A stretch of DNA of 64,000 bases, taken from positions 4,433,458-4,497,457 of the forward strand of contig NC_067202.1 in assembly GCF_000699445.3 (NCBI RefSeq), given 5' to 3'. Shown here piece after piece: positions 13,201 through 22,219 of the stretch; the first letter of the stretch is position 1, and each line of letters begins with the position of its first letter. The notes under the pieces are model-generated. The model searched no databases and was not told where the DNA came from. It saw only the letters and a list, made by a program, of their open reading frames with translations. Source of the DNA: Schistosoma haematobium (taxonomy: Eukaryota; Platyhelminthes; Trematoda; Strigeidida; Schistosomatidae). Both the position numbers and the translations under genes were made by a program.

Positions 13201-15904
13201 TTTCTTACTAGTTAAGATTCATCAACAAAGCTTAATTGTATTGTTGAGGGAACTATTGCACTCTAATATATTCAGACCTGCATCTTACAACTTTTTATGT
13301 TGAGTGACTCAAACTAGTAGTCAGATTTCAACGTCATCGAGGTAATTCAATGCTCAAATAACTTAGCGTTAATGTTTAACACTGTAAAGTTTCATAAACC
13401 ACAAGGAGAATCGGTTAGCCAAAGTTTTGAACTAGGTCAACTACCACAAAACTTGAGTCTGGCATTTTCAACTGATTACCTTCGATTATCTAATAGGGTG
13501 AAGTGTGAAACATTACAATAGTCTAGAAAACAATAAACATTTTAGTTCAGTTAGTTTGCTTTATAAATTTAGATAAAGCCAGAACAAACATTGATACAGA
13601 ATCATATGAATTCATTGTATTTCATGGTTTACCATTAGCTGCTTACAACTAAATATGTATTAGAATTTTACATTAAAATAAGATGTAGTGTGAAACAATT
13701 AACATAAGAGAATGCAAAGAATTGGAATGACAAAGGTTATCAATAATAACTACAAATATATATGTAAGCACAGGTCATAGGTGGCTATAAGCAAAGATGG
13801 ATAGTGGCTAACAGTGGAATCTAGAACATACGTTTCGTTTTATTTGAGACTCGGCAGCCGGATGTATCTGTATCTAAGGATTGATGTTCACTTTAGGACT
13901 CGAACCCAATACCGTTCGCTTCATAGGACATCGTGTTATCCACTTTGCTTATAATACTTGTGAATTAAAACAATATCGAAGCAATACGCACAGTATTCAC
14001 ATATACCACTAAGAGACTGATCAATTGCAGTCGTAAACATTAATGAGAAAATTCATGTAAACCATATCGAGGTTATAGATTATTTGGGGTTACAATCAAG
14101 GAAACATTAGGGATGGATAATGTAATAAGCTGAGGGAAGATCAAAGACAAATAAGATAATGTTATATCCCGGTAAGAATAATGAATGATAACTTTTGGGA
14201 TCCATTTATGAACCAATGCTATGAGTGTATTTTTATCGTATAATTGTCATGTAACTAACCTGTTCATATTCATGTCCCTCTTATTATGAGTTTTATTTTG
14301 ACCTATGAACCATTATTATAGGTTTTACCATTCTTGAATTATGCCCTATCTATTAGTCACTACCTCCCATATTCACAGCCACATTTGGCTAAATCTTGTA
14401 CAAATGCTGTTTTCTATTTTATTGTACGTTGTGGTTTGTCTGGTTGGTGGTATATAAACCGAGCATGTTTGAATTATAAGGATTCATATTATATAGGCTG
14501 ATATTGGTGTTCTGGACCTAACTGGCTGGGCTAGACGGGGAGCGAGACCAATCAGGACTCTAGGCTGCTCGTACGAGGTTTTATGCGTCACTGATTCGAT
14601 CAATAATTCGCTGCTCTCTGATTGACGGTATCGTGACGTTAACCATTAACAGGGCACACAGGTTCACAGGTTATAACAGATAAATGATGTGATAATTTTA
14701 ACCTTTGCTATTTTCTAATTCTTTACATTCACTTATATCAATTGATTCTACATTATTATCTTACTTTAATGTAAAATTCTAATACAAATTTGGTTGTAAT
14801 CAGCTAATAAGAAACTATGAAATATAATGGATTCATGAGATGGTGAAGAAGATTTGTAGCTCGGGTGGATGATTTTGATGGAGTTTTGTTCTCTGAGCTG
14901 GATAGTTTGGTCGTGGAGCTTTCATAGTTCGTCTGAACGACATCATCAGCACAAACTTCAGATAGAAGTGAAGTGTTCGAATTTCTCCATATGTGTTTCA
15001 CAACTTGTTCTGTGCACCTCGATGTTGATTGGTTCTTATTGACCTTAAATTTGTCATTGTTTACTTCTTTGTTTTGGTTGTGTCCCCCATTGGTTTGATT
15101 TTTTGTTCTTATATTTGTGTATAATTTTCCTGATTGGTTGATAAATTGGATCGATATCAATGTGCTTGTTGATTGCTGATTGACCTGAGTGCCAAGCTTC
15201 TAAAAATTCTTTGGTGTTTTTGGAATTTCCTGTCTAAGATTTCTACATTTTTGCAATCGAATGAGTGTCCGCAGTTGTCTACGTGTATCGATATAAGTGA
15301 GGAAGTATCATGGCGTTTGACTTCTAATTGATGTTCATGTAAGCGAAGGTGAAGGGGGCGTCTGCTTTGTCCGATGTAGTGTTTTTCGCAGTTGGCACAA
15401 TTTATTTTGTAGATGATGTTTGATTTATCTTCCTTTGTTATTTGCACAGGATTGATTGTAGTGATTGTGTCAGTTTGTGTGCCACACCTATCCTGAAGGT
15501 TTTCAGCAGTCTCGTTGCGGTTTCTGATATGCCTTTTATGTATGGTAGGGCGATCCTTTTGTTGATTTCTGTGCTTGAACGATGAAAGCTCCACTACCAA
15601 ACCATCCAGCTCAGAGAACAAAACTCTATCATAGTGAATTCATATTATTCTGTATCCATATTTGTTTTGCCTTGATTTAAACATTTTTAGTACCGTAAGC
15701 ATTTGATACACTGAATTGATCAGTGGTGTTTGTCTGTTTGTTTGTTTGTTTTTCTTTTATAAATTTTATTTTTTTTATATTTAGGTTACTGATTATTTAT
15801 TAGATCCATCAAGATTACTTGATGAAGAACAAACTTATCAAGCATCATTAATTATTGAACCAAGACAATCGATTAATCGACAATCTTTATCAGGATTTAC
15901 ATAA
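1099..15904 (+). CDS. RASGEF1-family Ras guanine-nucleotide exchange factor, C-terminal seven exons
   Basis: The protein is predicted to catalyse GDP/GTP exchange on a small Ras-family GTPase at membranes. The exons are 1099..1278, 2072..2169, 4378..4462, 6703..6980, 8964..9081, 10674..10742 and 15785..15904. They sum to 948 nt in one frame (315 residues plus TAA). Every junction has GT/AG and matching phase. The CDC25-type catalytic core is clear: [37 protein letters not shown], then [20 protein letters not shown] and the closing [17 protein letters not shown]. This run is closest to the RASGEF1A/B/C family rather than SOS, RasGRF or RasGRP. The family is about 470-480 residues long, so the N-terminal exons lie left of the window. 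Introns are 0.8 to 5 kb and filled with transposable elements. No frame-breaking change is seen. The exact paralogue is not resolved. Confidence 0.9.
1668..1919 (+). repeat. Hammerhead-bearing tRNA-like SINE, type 1, copy S1
   Basis: Lies in RASGEF1 intron 1. The ends form inverted repeats of about 50 bp (left cagtagttaagatcat, right atgatctcaactactg). Inside are a Pol III B-box-like gggttcgtatctc and a hammerhead motif (1815..1863). The left arm is an inverted copy of the 3' tail, so the element looks like an inverted partial dimer. Related copies are at 9150, 12146, 42651, 51474 and 54481. Confidence 0.65.
1815..1863 (+). ncRNA. Hammerhead ribozyme motif in SINE S1
   Basis: Core boxes are present: CTGAAGA (1823..1829) and GAAA (1845..1848). 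Stem II GTCC/GGAC is perfect and stem I GCAC../..GTGC mostly pairs. The cleavage triplet position reads ATT instead of the family's GTC and stem III is weakened, so activity is doubtful. Confidence 0.55.
2072..2169 (+). CDS. RASGEF1-like exon b
   Basis: 98 nt, ending in phase 2 before donor gtaagt. It encodes the start of the CDC25 domain, including [19 protein letters not shown], where RASGEF1 proteins carry a closely similar ALD.AEQLTFLD.. segment. Confidence 0.85.
2550..3063 (-). mobile_element. Solo LTR, family C, copy 1
   Basis: A 514-bp element in RASGEF1 intron 2, read on the minus strand as TGTTATATCCC...ACAACA. It is flanked by a perfect 5-bp target duplication ACACC (2545..2549 and 3064..3068). 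It shares its full length with the LTR at 14160..14678, including a TATA-like tatataaacc. No internal retrotransposon region is attached, so it is a solo LTR. Confidence 0.8.
3064..3984. other. Intronic stretch without a recognised gene
   Basis: Part of RASGEF1 intron 2. A GC-richer piece at about 3289..3640 is open on both strands (114 aa +, 60 aa -). I recognise no domain and no splice signals that would join it to the host gene. It is probably an old repeat fragment. Confidence 0.4.
3985..4277 (+). repeat. Smalpha-like hammerhead SINE, copy Z1
   Basis: Inverted ends (agatagatggtggttag / ctaaccaccatctatct) enclose a tRNA-like B-box (ggattcgagtctcc) and a degraded hammerhead, ctgacaag...ggacgaaacg, near 4212..4240. 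The core G8 is changed to A, so it should be inactive. The left part is an inverted copy of the family's 3' tail. Confidence 0.65.
4378..4462 (+). CDS. RASGEF1-like exon c
   Basis: 85 nt after acceptor aacag and before donor gtaaat. Its first base completes a Glu codon split with exon b. It encodes [20 protein letters not shown] and ends FNE, as in RASGEF1 homologues. Confidence 0.85.
4555..5085 (+). repeat. Interspersed repeat family A, copy 1
   Basis: A roughly 0.5 kb non-coding repeat in RASGEF1 intron 3. It is shared with 27612..28055 (inverted) and 47400..47945. Common landmarks are a B-box-like ggtttgactcc near the start, ctcgtatatattcatcg, taccaagcgttaatc-type text and gggcttaacatgatagcc at the end. 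The ends are not precisely defined. It may be an LTR or SINE-like repeat. Confidence 0.55.
5086..5704. other. Intronic stretch, nothing recognised
   Basis: RASGEF1 intron 3. AT-rich, with no long ORF, no exon-like segment with matching splice sites and no clear repeat identity. Confidence 0.4.
5705..5987. mobile_element. MITE-like element D, copy 2
   Basis: 283 bp, the same length as the copy at 695..977 but inverted relative to it. Terminal repeats are GGTGAGACTATAATTTATGG and its complement. The interior matches the other copies (atgaactgatatcagc). Located in RASGEF1 intron 3. Confidence 0.7.
6131..6628 (+). mobile_element. Non-autonomous retroposon sharing an RTE family B 3' tail
   Basis: A GC-rich 498-bp element flanked by a perfect 10-bp target duplication AGTTAAAATG (6121..6130 and 6629..6638). 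It ends in an aataaataaataag tail. Its last coding-like stretch (gtgtggcgcatgtg, tgcctccttgtac) matches the end of RTE family B at 40296..40340 (gtgtggcgtatatg, tacctccttgtac). ORFs of 95-99 aa on both strands are open by composition only. Inferred: a SINE mobilised by RTE family B. Confidence 0.7.
6703..6980 (+). CDS. RASGEF1-like exon d (catalytic core)
   Basis: 278 nt, the largest exon. It begins [19 protein letters not shown] and holds the conserved helix [20 protein letters not shown] and the [12 protein letters not shown] end. The donor is gtatgt and the exit phase is 2. Confidence 0.92.
7309..7345. repeat. MITE D terminal fragment
   Basis: One terminal repeat only (gagactataatttatggacg), with no matching partner nearby. 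A truncated relic. Confidence 0.5.
7405..8085 (-). mobile_element. RTE-like LINE, third family (SR2-like), 3' fragment
   Basis: The minus strand reads the C-terminal part of a LINE reverse-transcriptase polyprotein: [20 protein letters not shown], then [11 protein letters not shown], and a final [17 protein letters not shown] end. Several frameshifts and stops show it is dead. It is 5' truncated. Fragments of the same family are at 9585..9960 (+), 18085..18437 (-) and 55405..55705 (-). Confidence 0.75.
8745..8890 (+). repeat. Degenerate hammerhead SINE, copy S8
   Basis: A tRNA-like B-box (ggttcgattcctg, near 8811) is followed by a decayed ribozyme remnant (ctagaacgaaac near 8851). The CTGANGA box is lost. 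RASGEF1 intron 4. Confidence 0.45.
8964..9081 (+). CDS. RASGEF1-like exon e
   Basis: 118 nt. Its first base completes the Arg codon from exon d. It encodes [20 protein letters not shown] followed by NFCKMRM, the hallmark PP.VP.LG.YL.DL motif of RasGEF domains. The donor is gtatgt. Confidence 0.92.
9150..9424. repeat. Hammerhead SINE type 1, inverted dimer, copy S2
   Basis: The left arm (minus strand, to about 9305) holds A-box-like ggctcagtggtctgaac, the B-box region and a ribozyme remnant. The right arm (plus) repeats the ribozyme part (gttgaggagtctcatactgg...gacgagacgg). Outer ends are inverted (aaatcatgagtcgat / tcgtatcatgaattg). Both ribozyme cores are mutated. Confidence 0.6.
9585..9960 (+). 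mobile_element. SR2-like LINE 3' fragment
   Basis: The plus strand encodes the end of the third RTE-like family: tattaataa-type decay upstream, then an open run [20 protein letters not shown] and [11 protein letters not shown] near 9844..9950. 5' truncated. In RASGEF1 intron 5, opposite in orientation to the copy at 7405. Confidence 0.7.
10674..10742 (+). CDS. RASGEF1-like exon f
   Basis: 69 nt, 23 codons, phase 0 on both sides. It encodes [18 protein letters not shown] and the following THRQE. The acceptor is tacag and the donor is gtaagt. Confidence 0.88.
10876..10936 (+). repeat. Hammerhead SINE fragment S9
   Basis: A ribozyme-region remnant (gctgagaagtcccatactag ... gtccagtgcttctagg) abuts the RTE fragment to its right. 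The GAAA box has decayed. Confidence 0.45.
10937..11722 (+). mobile_element. RTE-like LINE 3' fragment (subfamily A2)
   Basis: Encodes, with stops, the C-terminal region RRRDIRLS...[20 protein letters not shown]...[20 protein letters not shown], collinear with the family A copy at 37919..38680. It ends in the cctacgttgaagctggctga 3' tail. 5' truncated, in RASGEF1 intron 6, on the host-gene strand. Confidence 0.8.
12146..12608. repeat. Hammerhead SINE type 1, inverted dimer, copy S3
   Basis: The left arm (minus) contains ctgaggag and the gtccagtgcttcc end, with GAAA changed. The right arm (plus) has a long 5' region, B-box-like ggttcgagttccg near 12483 and a second ribozyme remnant gcactgctgaggagtttc. 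The arms meet head to head near 12280. Confidence 0.6.
12609..13775. other. Intronic stretch, nothing recognised
   Basis: RASGEF1 intron 6. AT-rich, with no ORF over 60 codons, no exon candidate and no repeat that I can tie to another copy in the window. Confidence 0.4.
13776..14075 (-). repeat. Smalpha-like hammerhead SINE, copy Z2
   Basis: The minus strand carries a B-box (gggttcgagtcc) and a ribozyme region ctgccgagtctcaaat...acgaaacg. Core A6 is changed to C. On the right is the family's 3' tail in plus orientation (cttgtgaattaaaacaat), so the copy is internally inverted. Confidence 0.65.
14160..14678 (+). mobile_element. Solo LTR, family C, copy 2
   Basis: 519 bp beginning TGTTATATCCC and ending TTATAACA. 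It is flanked by a perfect 5-bp duplication GATAA (14155..14159, 14679..14683). A TATA-like ggtatataaacc lies near 14450, in a position suited to an LTR promoter. It matches 2550..3063 over its whole length. RASGEF1 intron 6. Confidence 0.85.
14804..15635 (-). mobile_element. Penelope-like retroelement 3' part with GIY-YIG endonuclease
   Basis: The minus-strand ORF 15621..15157 (154 aa) carries a GIY-YIG nuclease signature: IIYKINC (residues 69-75), [10 protein letters not shown] (81-90) and RLHEHQ (93-98). That is the C-terminal module of Penelope-like elements. A second ORF (15160..14804, 118 aa) follows. The outer parts, 14876..14932 and 15581..15632, are inverted copies of one another (ctctgagctggatagtttgg), recalling the inverted pseudo-LTRs of this class. 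No reverse transcriptase remains. Solo pieces of the same end lie at 57658..57835 and 62930..63033. Confidence 0.75.
15785..15904 (+). CDS. RASGEF1-like terminal exon g
   Basis: 120 nt including TAA. It encodes [20 protein letters not shown] and a short divergent tail ending SGFT. The acceptor is tttag. Vertebrate RASGEF1 proteins likewise end just after an IEP(K/R) motif. Confidence 0.9.
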   Translation, partial: VTDYLLDPSRLLDEEQTYQASLIIEPRQSINRQSLSGFT

Positions 15905-15973
15905 TCAATCAATCAATCAATAATATGACATGGAAACTAGAAATCAAGATATTGATTATTTTCTATATATTTA

Positions 15974-15979
15974 AATAAA
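15974..15979 (+). promoter_or_regulatory. Poly(A) signal of RASGEF1-like gene
   Basis: AATAAA 70 bp after the stop codon at 15904, the expected position for 3' end formation. Confidence 0.6.
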
Positions 15980-16563
15980 TATAAATGTATCAATAATGAT
16001 TAAAGAATTAATTGCCTTGTTGTCAAGTGTTTGTTTTATTTTTTATTTTCTTTCCAAACTATATTCTTTCTTGATTGTTTTCTTTTGTACTTCTCTTTTA
16101 TATCATTTAAATGTATTAAAAAAACAAAAGGAGTACTTTATTTGAATTTAGTTACTAAGTCAATATGTTTGCATTGATATGTGATTGGAAAACAAAAAAA
16201 AAGTGATTTATGTTTATCATCTTTGATTTCTATATTGATTGAGGGTTTGTTTTTTCTGTTTATTATGTAATCATTATTTGTGATTTATCAATATGACCAT
16301 TGTACATTCCATAATACACTCTTTTTTTTAAATTCTAGGCAGTTTTCTTTTTTTGTTGCTTTGGTTTTGGACATAAATGTCATTTTCATTTGGATTCTAT
16401 AAGAAGAAAGTTAACTACTATCTATTACATAATAATAGTAAGAGTTATAACTAGTTATCTTTGATTGTTTTTTTCTCTCTGATCATTCTTTCATCTATGA
16501 TTTATCTAGTTTATTTTCATTGTATGTGTGCTCATACCCTCTTGACCATCAATATGACCAGCC

Positions 16564-16611
<48 letters not shown>
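16564..16611. repeat. (TC)n(TA)n microsatellite
   Basis: About ten CT units followed by about fourteen TA units. Confidence 0.95.
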
Positions 16612-16619
<8 letters not shown>

Positions 16620-16906
16620 AAGTTTCTTTAGATTATTTCCTTTTGTCTGTTCCTATGCAACATTCCATTAGTGGTTTTAATGTGTTCAAAGAAAAGAAAT
16701 GAGAAAACAAAATACTTTTTCCATGACAGGTTGTAAATTGCCTAATTTCTTATTGTTTCTCTCTCTCTCTCGTTATTATTTTTGTCATATTTGATCATTG
16801 AAAAAGCGCCATTTTCAAATTGCCTTTTGAATCAAATATGCTGCATTTTGTTGTTTTTGTTGTTGCTGTTGCTATGCTTATTTTTTTGTTGCTATGTCTC
16901 TTTTCG

Positions 16907-16975
<69 letters not shown>

Positions 16976-16977
16976 GT
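16907..16977. repeat. (TA)n microsatellite with TG interruptions
   Basis: About 70 bp of TA repeat interrupted by ACA and TG variants. Confidence 0.95.
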
Positions 16978-17508
16978 AATTGTAAACATGTTTGATATTT
17001 CACATCATATTAAGTGTTAAACTATTTTATTTATGTGTAATTTTGTAAGTTTGATAGTTTACTATTAATTGAATTCAGTTTTGTGATAGAAATATACATA
17101 CATATATGGTTCGTGTCAAATCCTTATTTATTTCCCCGGCTAATATTCCTTTTTTTCTTTTTTTTGCTTTTCTTTTTGTTCTTTTCTCAAGAATATTATT
17201 TCACTTTTCTTTGGAGATATCAAATAATTTTTATTATTATTATTATATAGATAGATAGATATTTGATTGTTTTATTGAATAGAGAGAAAAATGAGAGAGG
17301 AAAATAAAAAGAAGAAAAAACAAAAAAAGAAAAGATAATTTTAATCTTATTTTTATGTTTCTATAGAAGAGATTTAAGAAAAAAATTATTGATTTTTATA
17401 TCTTATATTAATTTGTTGTTATGGTTTTATTCCTTTCTGTTTTTAATTATTTTATTCAATAAGCATTGAACAAATATTCAACATTGAACATTGAATAATA
17501 AACATTTA

Positions 17509-17511
<3 letters not shown>

Positions 17512-17566
<55 letters not shown>
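17512..17566. repeat. (AT)n microsatellite
   Basis: An uninterrupted run of about 27 AT units. Confidence 0.95.
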
Positions 17567-17568
<2 letters not shown>

Positions 17569-18084
17569 CTTTATAATATATTCATTGTGATTCATTTCTT
17601 GTGAATGTGTATTACATGTATTGATTGCATTTCTTTTTTGTTTTATTTCTCTTTTCTTTTGTTTTTCGTTTTTTTTTGTTTAAAAGTGTATATTACATAA
17701 TAATGAAGTGAAGAGATTAATCAGATTTTCAATGATGTTTTATTCTTATTATATAAGACTTGTTTGTTTTATTACTTTAATAGTTCACAGTTGAATCATT
17801 GTTGACAAGGATATTGTATTGCGAATTCTAAATCAAATCTAATGTATTTGATTATGAAGACCATGAGAGAGTAAATAAACAGAATTAAGATATATTGAAA
17901 CTATTGAATGTCAAAATTGAACAATCTTCTATAGAATATTATATTTTATTAGAAAGAAAAAGAAAACTGAAAGGAATGGTTAGTTGTTTCTTTTTTTCAT
18001 TATTATAATTCTGAGAATAAATAGGATACAGTCAGTTAGCTACAACTTAGTACCAGGTATATATATGCATCGCTCCAAGTTGAT

Positions 18085-18437
18085 ACATTTTATTAGGACA
18101 ACAATTCTTGTTCATTCTTCTCATGTCTATCTCCATTTTTTGGCGTAATGCATTCTTACGTCTTCCTCTTTTCCTTTGGCCTTCGAGATTTCATTTGATG
18201 GCTAGCTTTGTGATGCAGTTGGATGTTTTCATCAATGTATTTCCTATCCACTTCCAGCGCTTCTTCCTGATTTTCTTCCTCTAGTGGAATTTGGTTTATT
18301 CTCTCCCATAATAGGTTGTTGCTGATAGAGTCTCGTCAAACGATCCGAAGAATTTCGCGTAGACAACTGTTAATAAACACCTGTATCTTGCGGGTGATGG
18401 TTTTCGTAGTTCTCCAGGTTTCCGCTCCATACAGTAG
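18085..18437 (-). mobile_element. SR2-like LINE 3' fragment
   Basis: Matches 7405..7790 (cttcctcttttcctttggcc, gtgatgcagttgg, tttcctatccacttccagc) in the same orientation. It ends abruptly where the family A2 fragment begins. Confidence 0.7.
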
Positions 18438-19202
18438 AATAAAAGATTGTGTATAGGGATATAGTACAGGAAGAAAGAATTAGTTCGCAGAAAGAAAGAT
18501 ATAAAGCAATTTTAACCTCATAGTTTAAGGGAAGACAGAGAGTGTATACACCGATGCCATTGTGATCGATTCTGAGTCATGTCACACAGAGTCGTCAAGC
18601 ATTGGTTACGATAGTCACGCGGACGCCAACCAAGTAGTCTGCATCTACCAACGTGGCTCAGACTAGAAGTTAGTAACTTCAAGCACTGATGCTACGTATT
18701 GGTTTGGCCGTCCCTAACATTCTTCTAATCATCCCCAACATTAGTCAGCATTGTGGGTCGTGGTAATCGGTGTTCGGGTATACGTAACATGTGGCCCAAC
18801 TATCTCAGTAGACGAACATTTACAACCTCATCGACTGACTTACTATCATCCTCCAATATCCTTCATCTAACCTCACTATTACTTACCCGATGATCCCAGC
18901 ATATGCCAGCAATATTTCTAACGCATCTGTGGTCAAATACTAGTAGCTTACGAATATCTTCTACTCTTAATGGCCACATTTCGCAGCCGTAATGTATAAC
19001 AGAATGAACTGCTGTGCAGTATAGTCGTCCGTTAATTGATAGACGGATATCTCGCCTTCGTCATAGGTGACGTAAGTTGACAAAAGCTGAACGATCTTTC
19101 TAAAGTTGTGCTGAGATTTCATATGACACCAATCTATTAGGGCTGATCAGACTTCCAAGGTAAGTGAAGTTGTCGACGCGTTCGACTACTACCTGACCGT
19201 TA
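18438..19202 (-). mobile_element. RTE-like LINE 3' fragment (subfamily A2), minus strand
   Basis: The minus strand reads ERVDNFTYLGSLISP, then ..[20 protein letters not shown].. and [13 protein letters not shown], with stops. It is collinear with family A from about 37830 to the 3' UTR. It joins head to head at about 19202/19203 with a plus-strand 5' end of the same kind of element. Confidence 0.75.
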
Positions 19203-20130
19203 CTGCCACCTTGATGTGGTAATCGGGTTTGCCTATCGTGATGATCCAACCGAGCTATTGTTATGACGTGTGTATTGCAGATTATGGAGCAGCGTTTTAT
19301 TGATCGATTCAATGACACGTAAAACACGTACGAACGACCCAGAGTTCCGATTGGTCCCGCTTCCCTGTCTAGCCCATCCATTTGAGTCCAGAACACAAAT
19401 CACAACCTCTGAGATATGAATCACTGTATTTCAGACATACTCTATTTATATACCAACCAAACAGACCACATCGTATCATAAAAATAGAAAACAACATTTG
19501 TACAATATTTAACGAATGAAATAAATAATGGCCAATAGGAAATGTCCATTTAACGTCCAAAGACATCATTAGACTTAACATGATAATGATTGGCACATTA
19601 TTCTGCATCCATAACAGCTATACTGACTGGAACATATGTTCTTGTATGTTCTACCATGCGAAGCAGGTCGATTGGAGAACAGTAAGACTAAAAGCATCAA
19701 ATCAAGGTCTGAGGACAAAGTCTTACTGCCAACTGCAGAGATGTGTGACAGCAGTAAGATGTTTCCCTCAGGCGAACAGCATCTGCAAGGATTCTGCCTT
19801 CTTATAAGGAAGGATGGATTTAGAAATGGTCGACCCTAAAAATGCACACCTTGTATTATCCCATGGATATTCGTCTCCGTCAGTAAGGTCTAAACAATTA
19901 CGAAGCTAACACGAAAATTACTCACAAAAAAAGGTCGTGTGTGGCCGTTCTCAAGCAGTTATCTCTTGGGCACTGTGGTCACGTTTTCAGGTCACTCAGA
20001 CCACCCTTAAACCAATTTTCTTTTCAGATACCTCCAGTAGAACCCTTCCACGACGTGGGTAACCGGTAAGTGATAACTACCCTCATAACTCTAACAGCAC
20101 TCAGAATCACTGAACAATATACAGTCCTTA
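19203..20130 (+). mobile_element. RTE-like LINE 5' end fragment, interrupted by a solo LTR
   Basis: Matches the first roughly 540 bp of the full-length family A copy (34790..35330): FAYRDDPTELL.., then CQAGRL-like and GEVVLLTVEGCDSSKVFPS-like text. The match is broken at 19259..19616 by solo LTR copy 3. With the minus-strand 3' fragment on its left this resembles a 5'-inverted LINE insertion. Confidence 0.7.
19259..19616 (-). mobile_element. Solo LTR, family C, copy 3 (internally deleted)
   Basis: 358 bp, begins TGTTATGACG and ends CCATAACA in plus orientation. It is flanked by a perfect 5-bp duplication GCTAT (19254..19258, 19617..19621). Removing it restores the RTE 5' sequence cgagctat-actgactggaac. 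It shares tatataccaacca and agaccacatcgta with copy 1 and lacks roughly 150 bp. Confidence 0.8.
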
Positions 20131-22219
20131 GAATATCAAATGAATTGTAATTATTAGTAATCATTGATAAAAAGTTTAAGGAGGTTCACAATAGTAAAGC
20201 AAGCAAGCAAGACTAAACCTTATTGCATGATACATGTTATACAATTAATTAATGAACATTTTCTGCAATTTCTTTCATTATAGAATATGCAAATTAATCA
20301 AATTAGGGGAAGTTATAACAGGTATTTCCGAAAATTCTTTCAAATCATATGAATAGTTTACAAACTCTCACAACTTTACTCATCATCTTTTTATCAGCAT
20401 TTAGTATATTCTGGTTCTGACTTGATCACAAAGCTTGAAAGTATATTGATTATCATGAACTTTAGCTTATATAATATTATATTGTAATATTGTAGTAAAG
20501 GAGAACACAAGCGGGGACAATTAAATGTATTTGAATACAAAATTAGATAACATCTTAACAAAATCTGAACACGTACCACACCCGTCCTCCCTTTAAACAC
20601 AGTCGTTCATGCGGTGGTTCTGCTATCTGTGCCACTTTGTTCTTTTCTGCAGTCTGTGCAACGCTTCTCGTCAACATGTCGAGTCTGCGGTTCATCAACC
20701 TTGATACTTCCGTCAACCTGCCGGGCCATCAAAATCCGACGTACACCCAGAACCCGGGACGTTCAACACCTGTGCTACAGAGACCCGCTGGGCCATCTAC
20801 ATCCGATGTCCGCCCAGCACCTTCACGTCCCACTGCTCCTCGCCGTAGAAATTATCCACTAAAGTCAGTGCCACCCTGTAAGATCCATTTTGAATGTTTT
20901 GTGTGTGAAAATCCCTCCATGTATACACTTACAATTTGTTCCTATTGATTCCTTTAGTTGTGCATTTTGTTAGTCTTTTTGATTCCATTTGAGTTGGTAA
21001 TATTTGCATTTTATCATAGTTTTTATTTTTATTACGCCTTCATTAAGTTTTCCTGAACTGCATTTATGTTGTTTTTACTTGATGCTTAGTCTTGGCGGCA
21101 GCCATATTGGTTTGTTCCTCCTTTTGATTGCTTTACCTGTGTTGACTGAAATTGTGGATTTTTGGTTGTGAATTGAGGCACTCTTCCAGAATTGGAAACA
21201 CTCTGTGTTATAAAGCAATCAAATAGTATCTTTTCAACGAATCTGTACGTGGTCTATCCAGACAGGAGAGAACATAATTTATTTGTTGTGATTGGTAATT
21301 TTCTTGCATCCTTTATCAACTTCCTTATTTACTGTAGTTTAGATTTGATCAATTGAACAATTATTGGTTGGATAGCTGAGTGGTCATATTTGTTTAGGTA
21401 ACAATGTACATTTAAATTTATGATGCATTTTAGAACTGTCACTTTACCCAATCAATTTGTTTTGATTTCAACCGGGCAAAGGTGCGTATCTAACCCACTG
21501 ATATGATAGGAAAAAAAATCAATTTTTCATGGATTTACTCATTATGAGTTTTGTTCAAGATTACTTCCATTTTGATTCAATGTAATGATTATTCAATGTA
21601 GTATTTGTTTTCTTTTGTCGTATGATATTTTATTCTGTACAATATGCGAGATATTCTTGTATTCCATTGACATGAACTATGCTCAGTATGTGAGTTGTTA
21701 TAACTCTAAGTATTTTTCATAGATGTGATTTCATTCTAATTATTAATCAAAATGGGTGTAAAATCAATATATAAATGAGTGTATTTTCGACTTGAGTCGT
21801 TGTCGTCGTCGTCGTCATAGTGTCTTGGGGTTAATAAATCATCACTTATACCAGTCTTTGTGTTTTTACTTTCGCATCGTGGGAATCGCAGAGGTCCTTC
21901 GTTCCGAGTATAAGTGATCAGCGATTTTTTCTGGCACAGCAATTACGATGACCGGATATAACACCCACCTAGACAGCTATTCTTCAGTCCAAGTCTTATT
22001 TTGAATCTTACACGCCCAGCCAGAACACTCCACTCGACGTCACTTCCCCACACCAGACAGATCTAACTAGCACCTCAGCTCCAGGTCCGCAACAGATTCC
22101 ACAGAACAGCACCTTTCCCTTCTCCTGTTTGGCATTGACACTAAATGTAGTGAATGAGAACAATTGAATTGATTTGAATACAAAATTGCAGAACATCTTA
22201 GTAAAATCTGAGAACCATA
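20131..22219. other. Unrecognised stretch with a roughly 50-bp direct repeat pair
   Basis: Similar segments at about 20515..20575 and 22160..22215 (both contain tttgaatacaaaatt and aaaatctga) lie 1.6 kb apart in the same orientation, as in the ends of a decayed element. Between them an ORF (ATG at 20675, proline-rich: SLRFINLDTSVNLPGHQNPT) has no domain I recognise. No splice context or homology supports a gene. Confidence 0.35.

Larger units (their letters stand above)
15980..18084. other. AT-rich intergenic flank with microsatellites
   Basis: No gene found. ORFs near 16780..17020 only read through TA repeats as Tyr/Ile runs. It holds long T-runs and three dinucleotide arrays, listed separately. 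Confidence 0.55.

Noticed and set aside
16782..17020. Overlapping ORFs with Tyr/Ile runs
   Set aside because: They translate a TA microsatellite.
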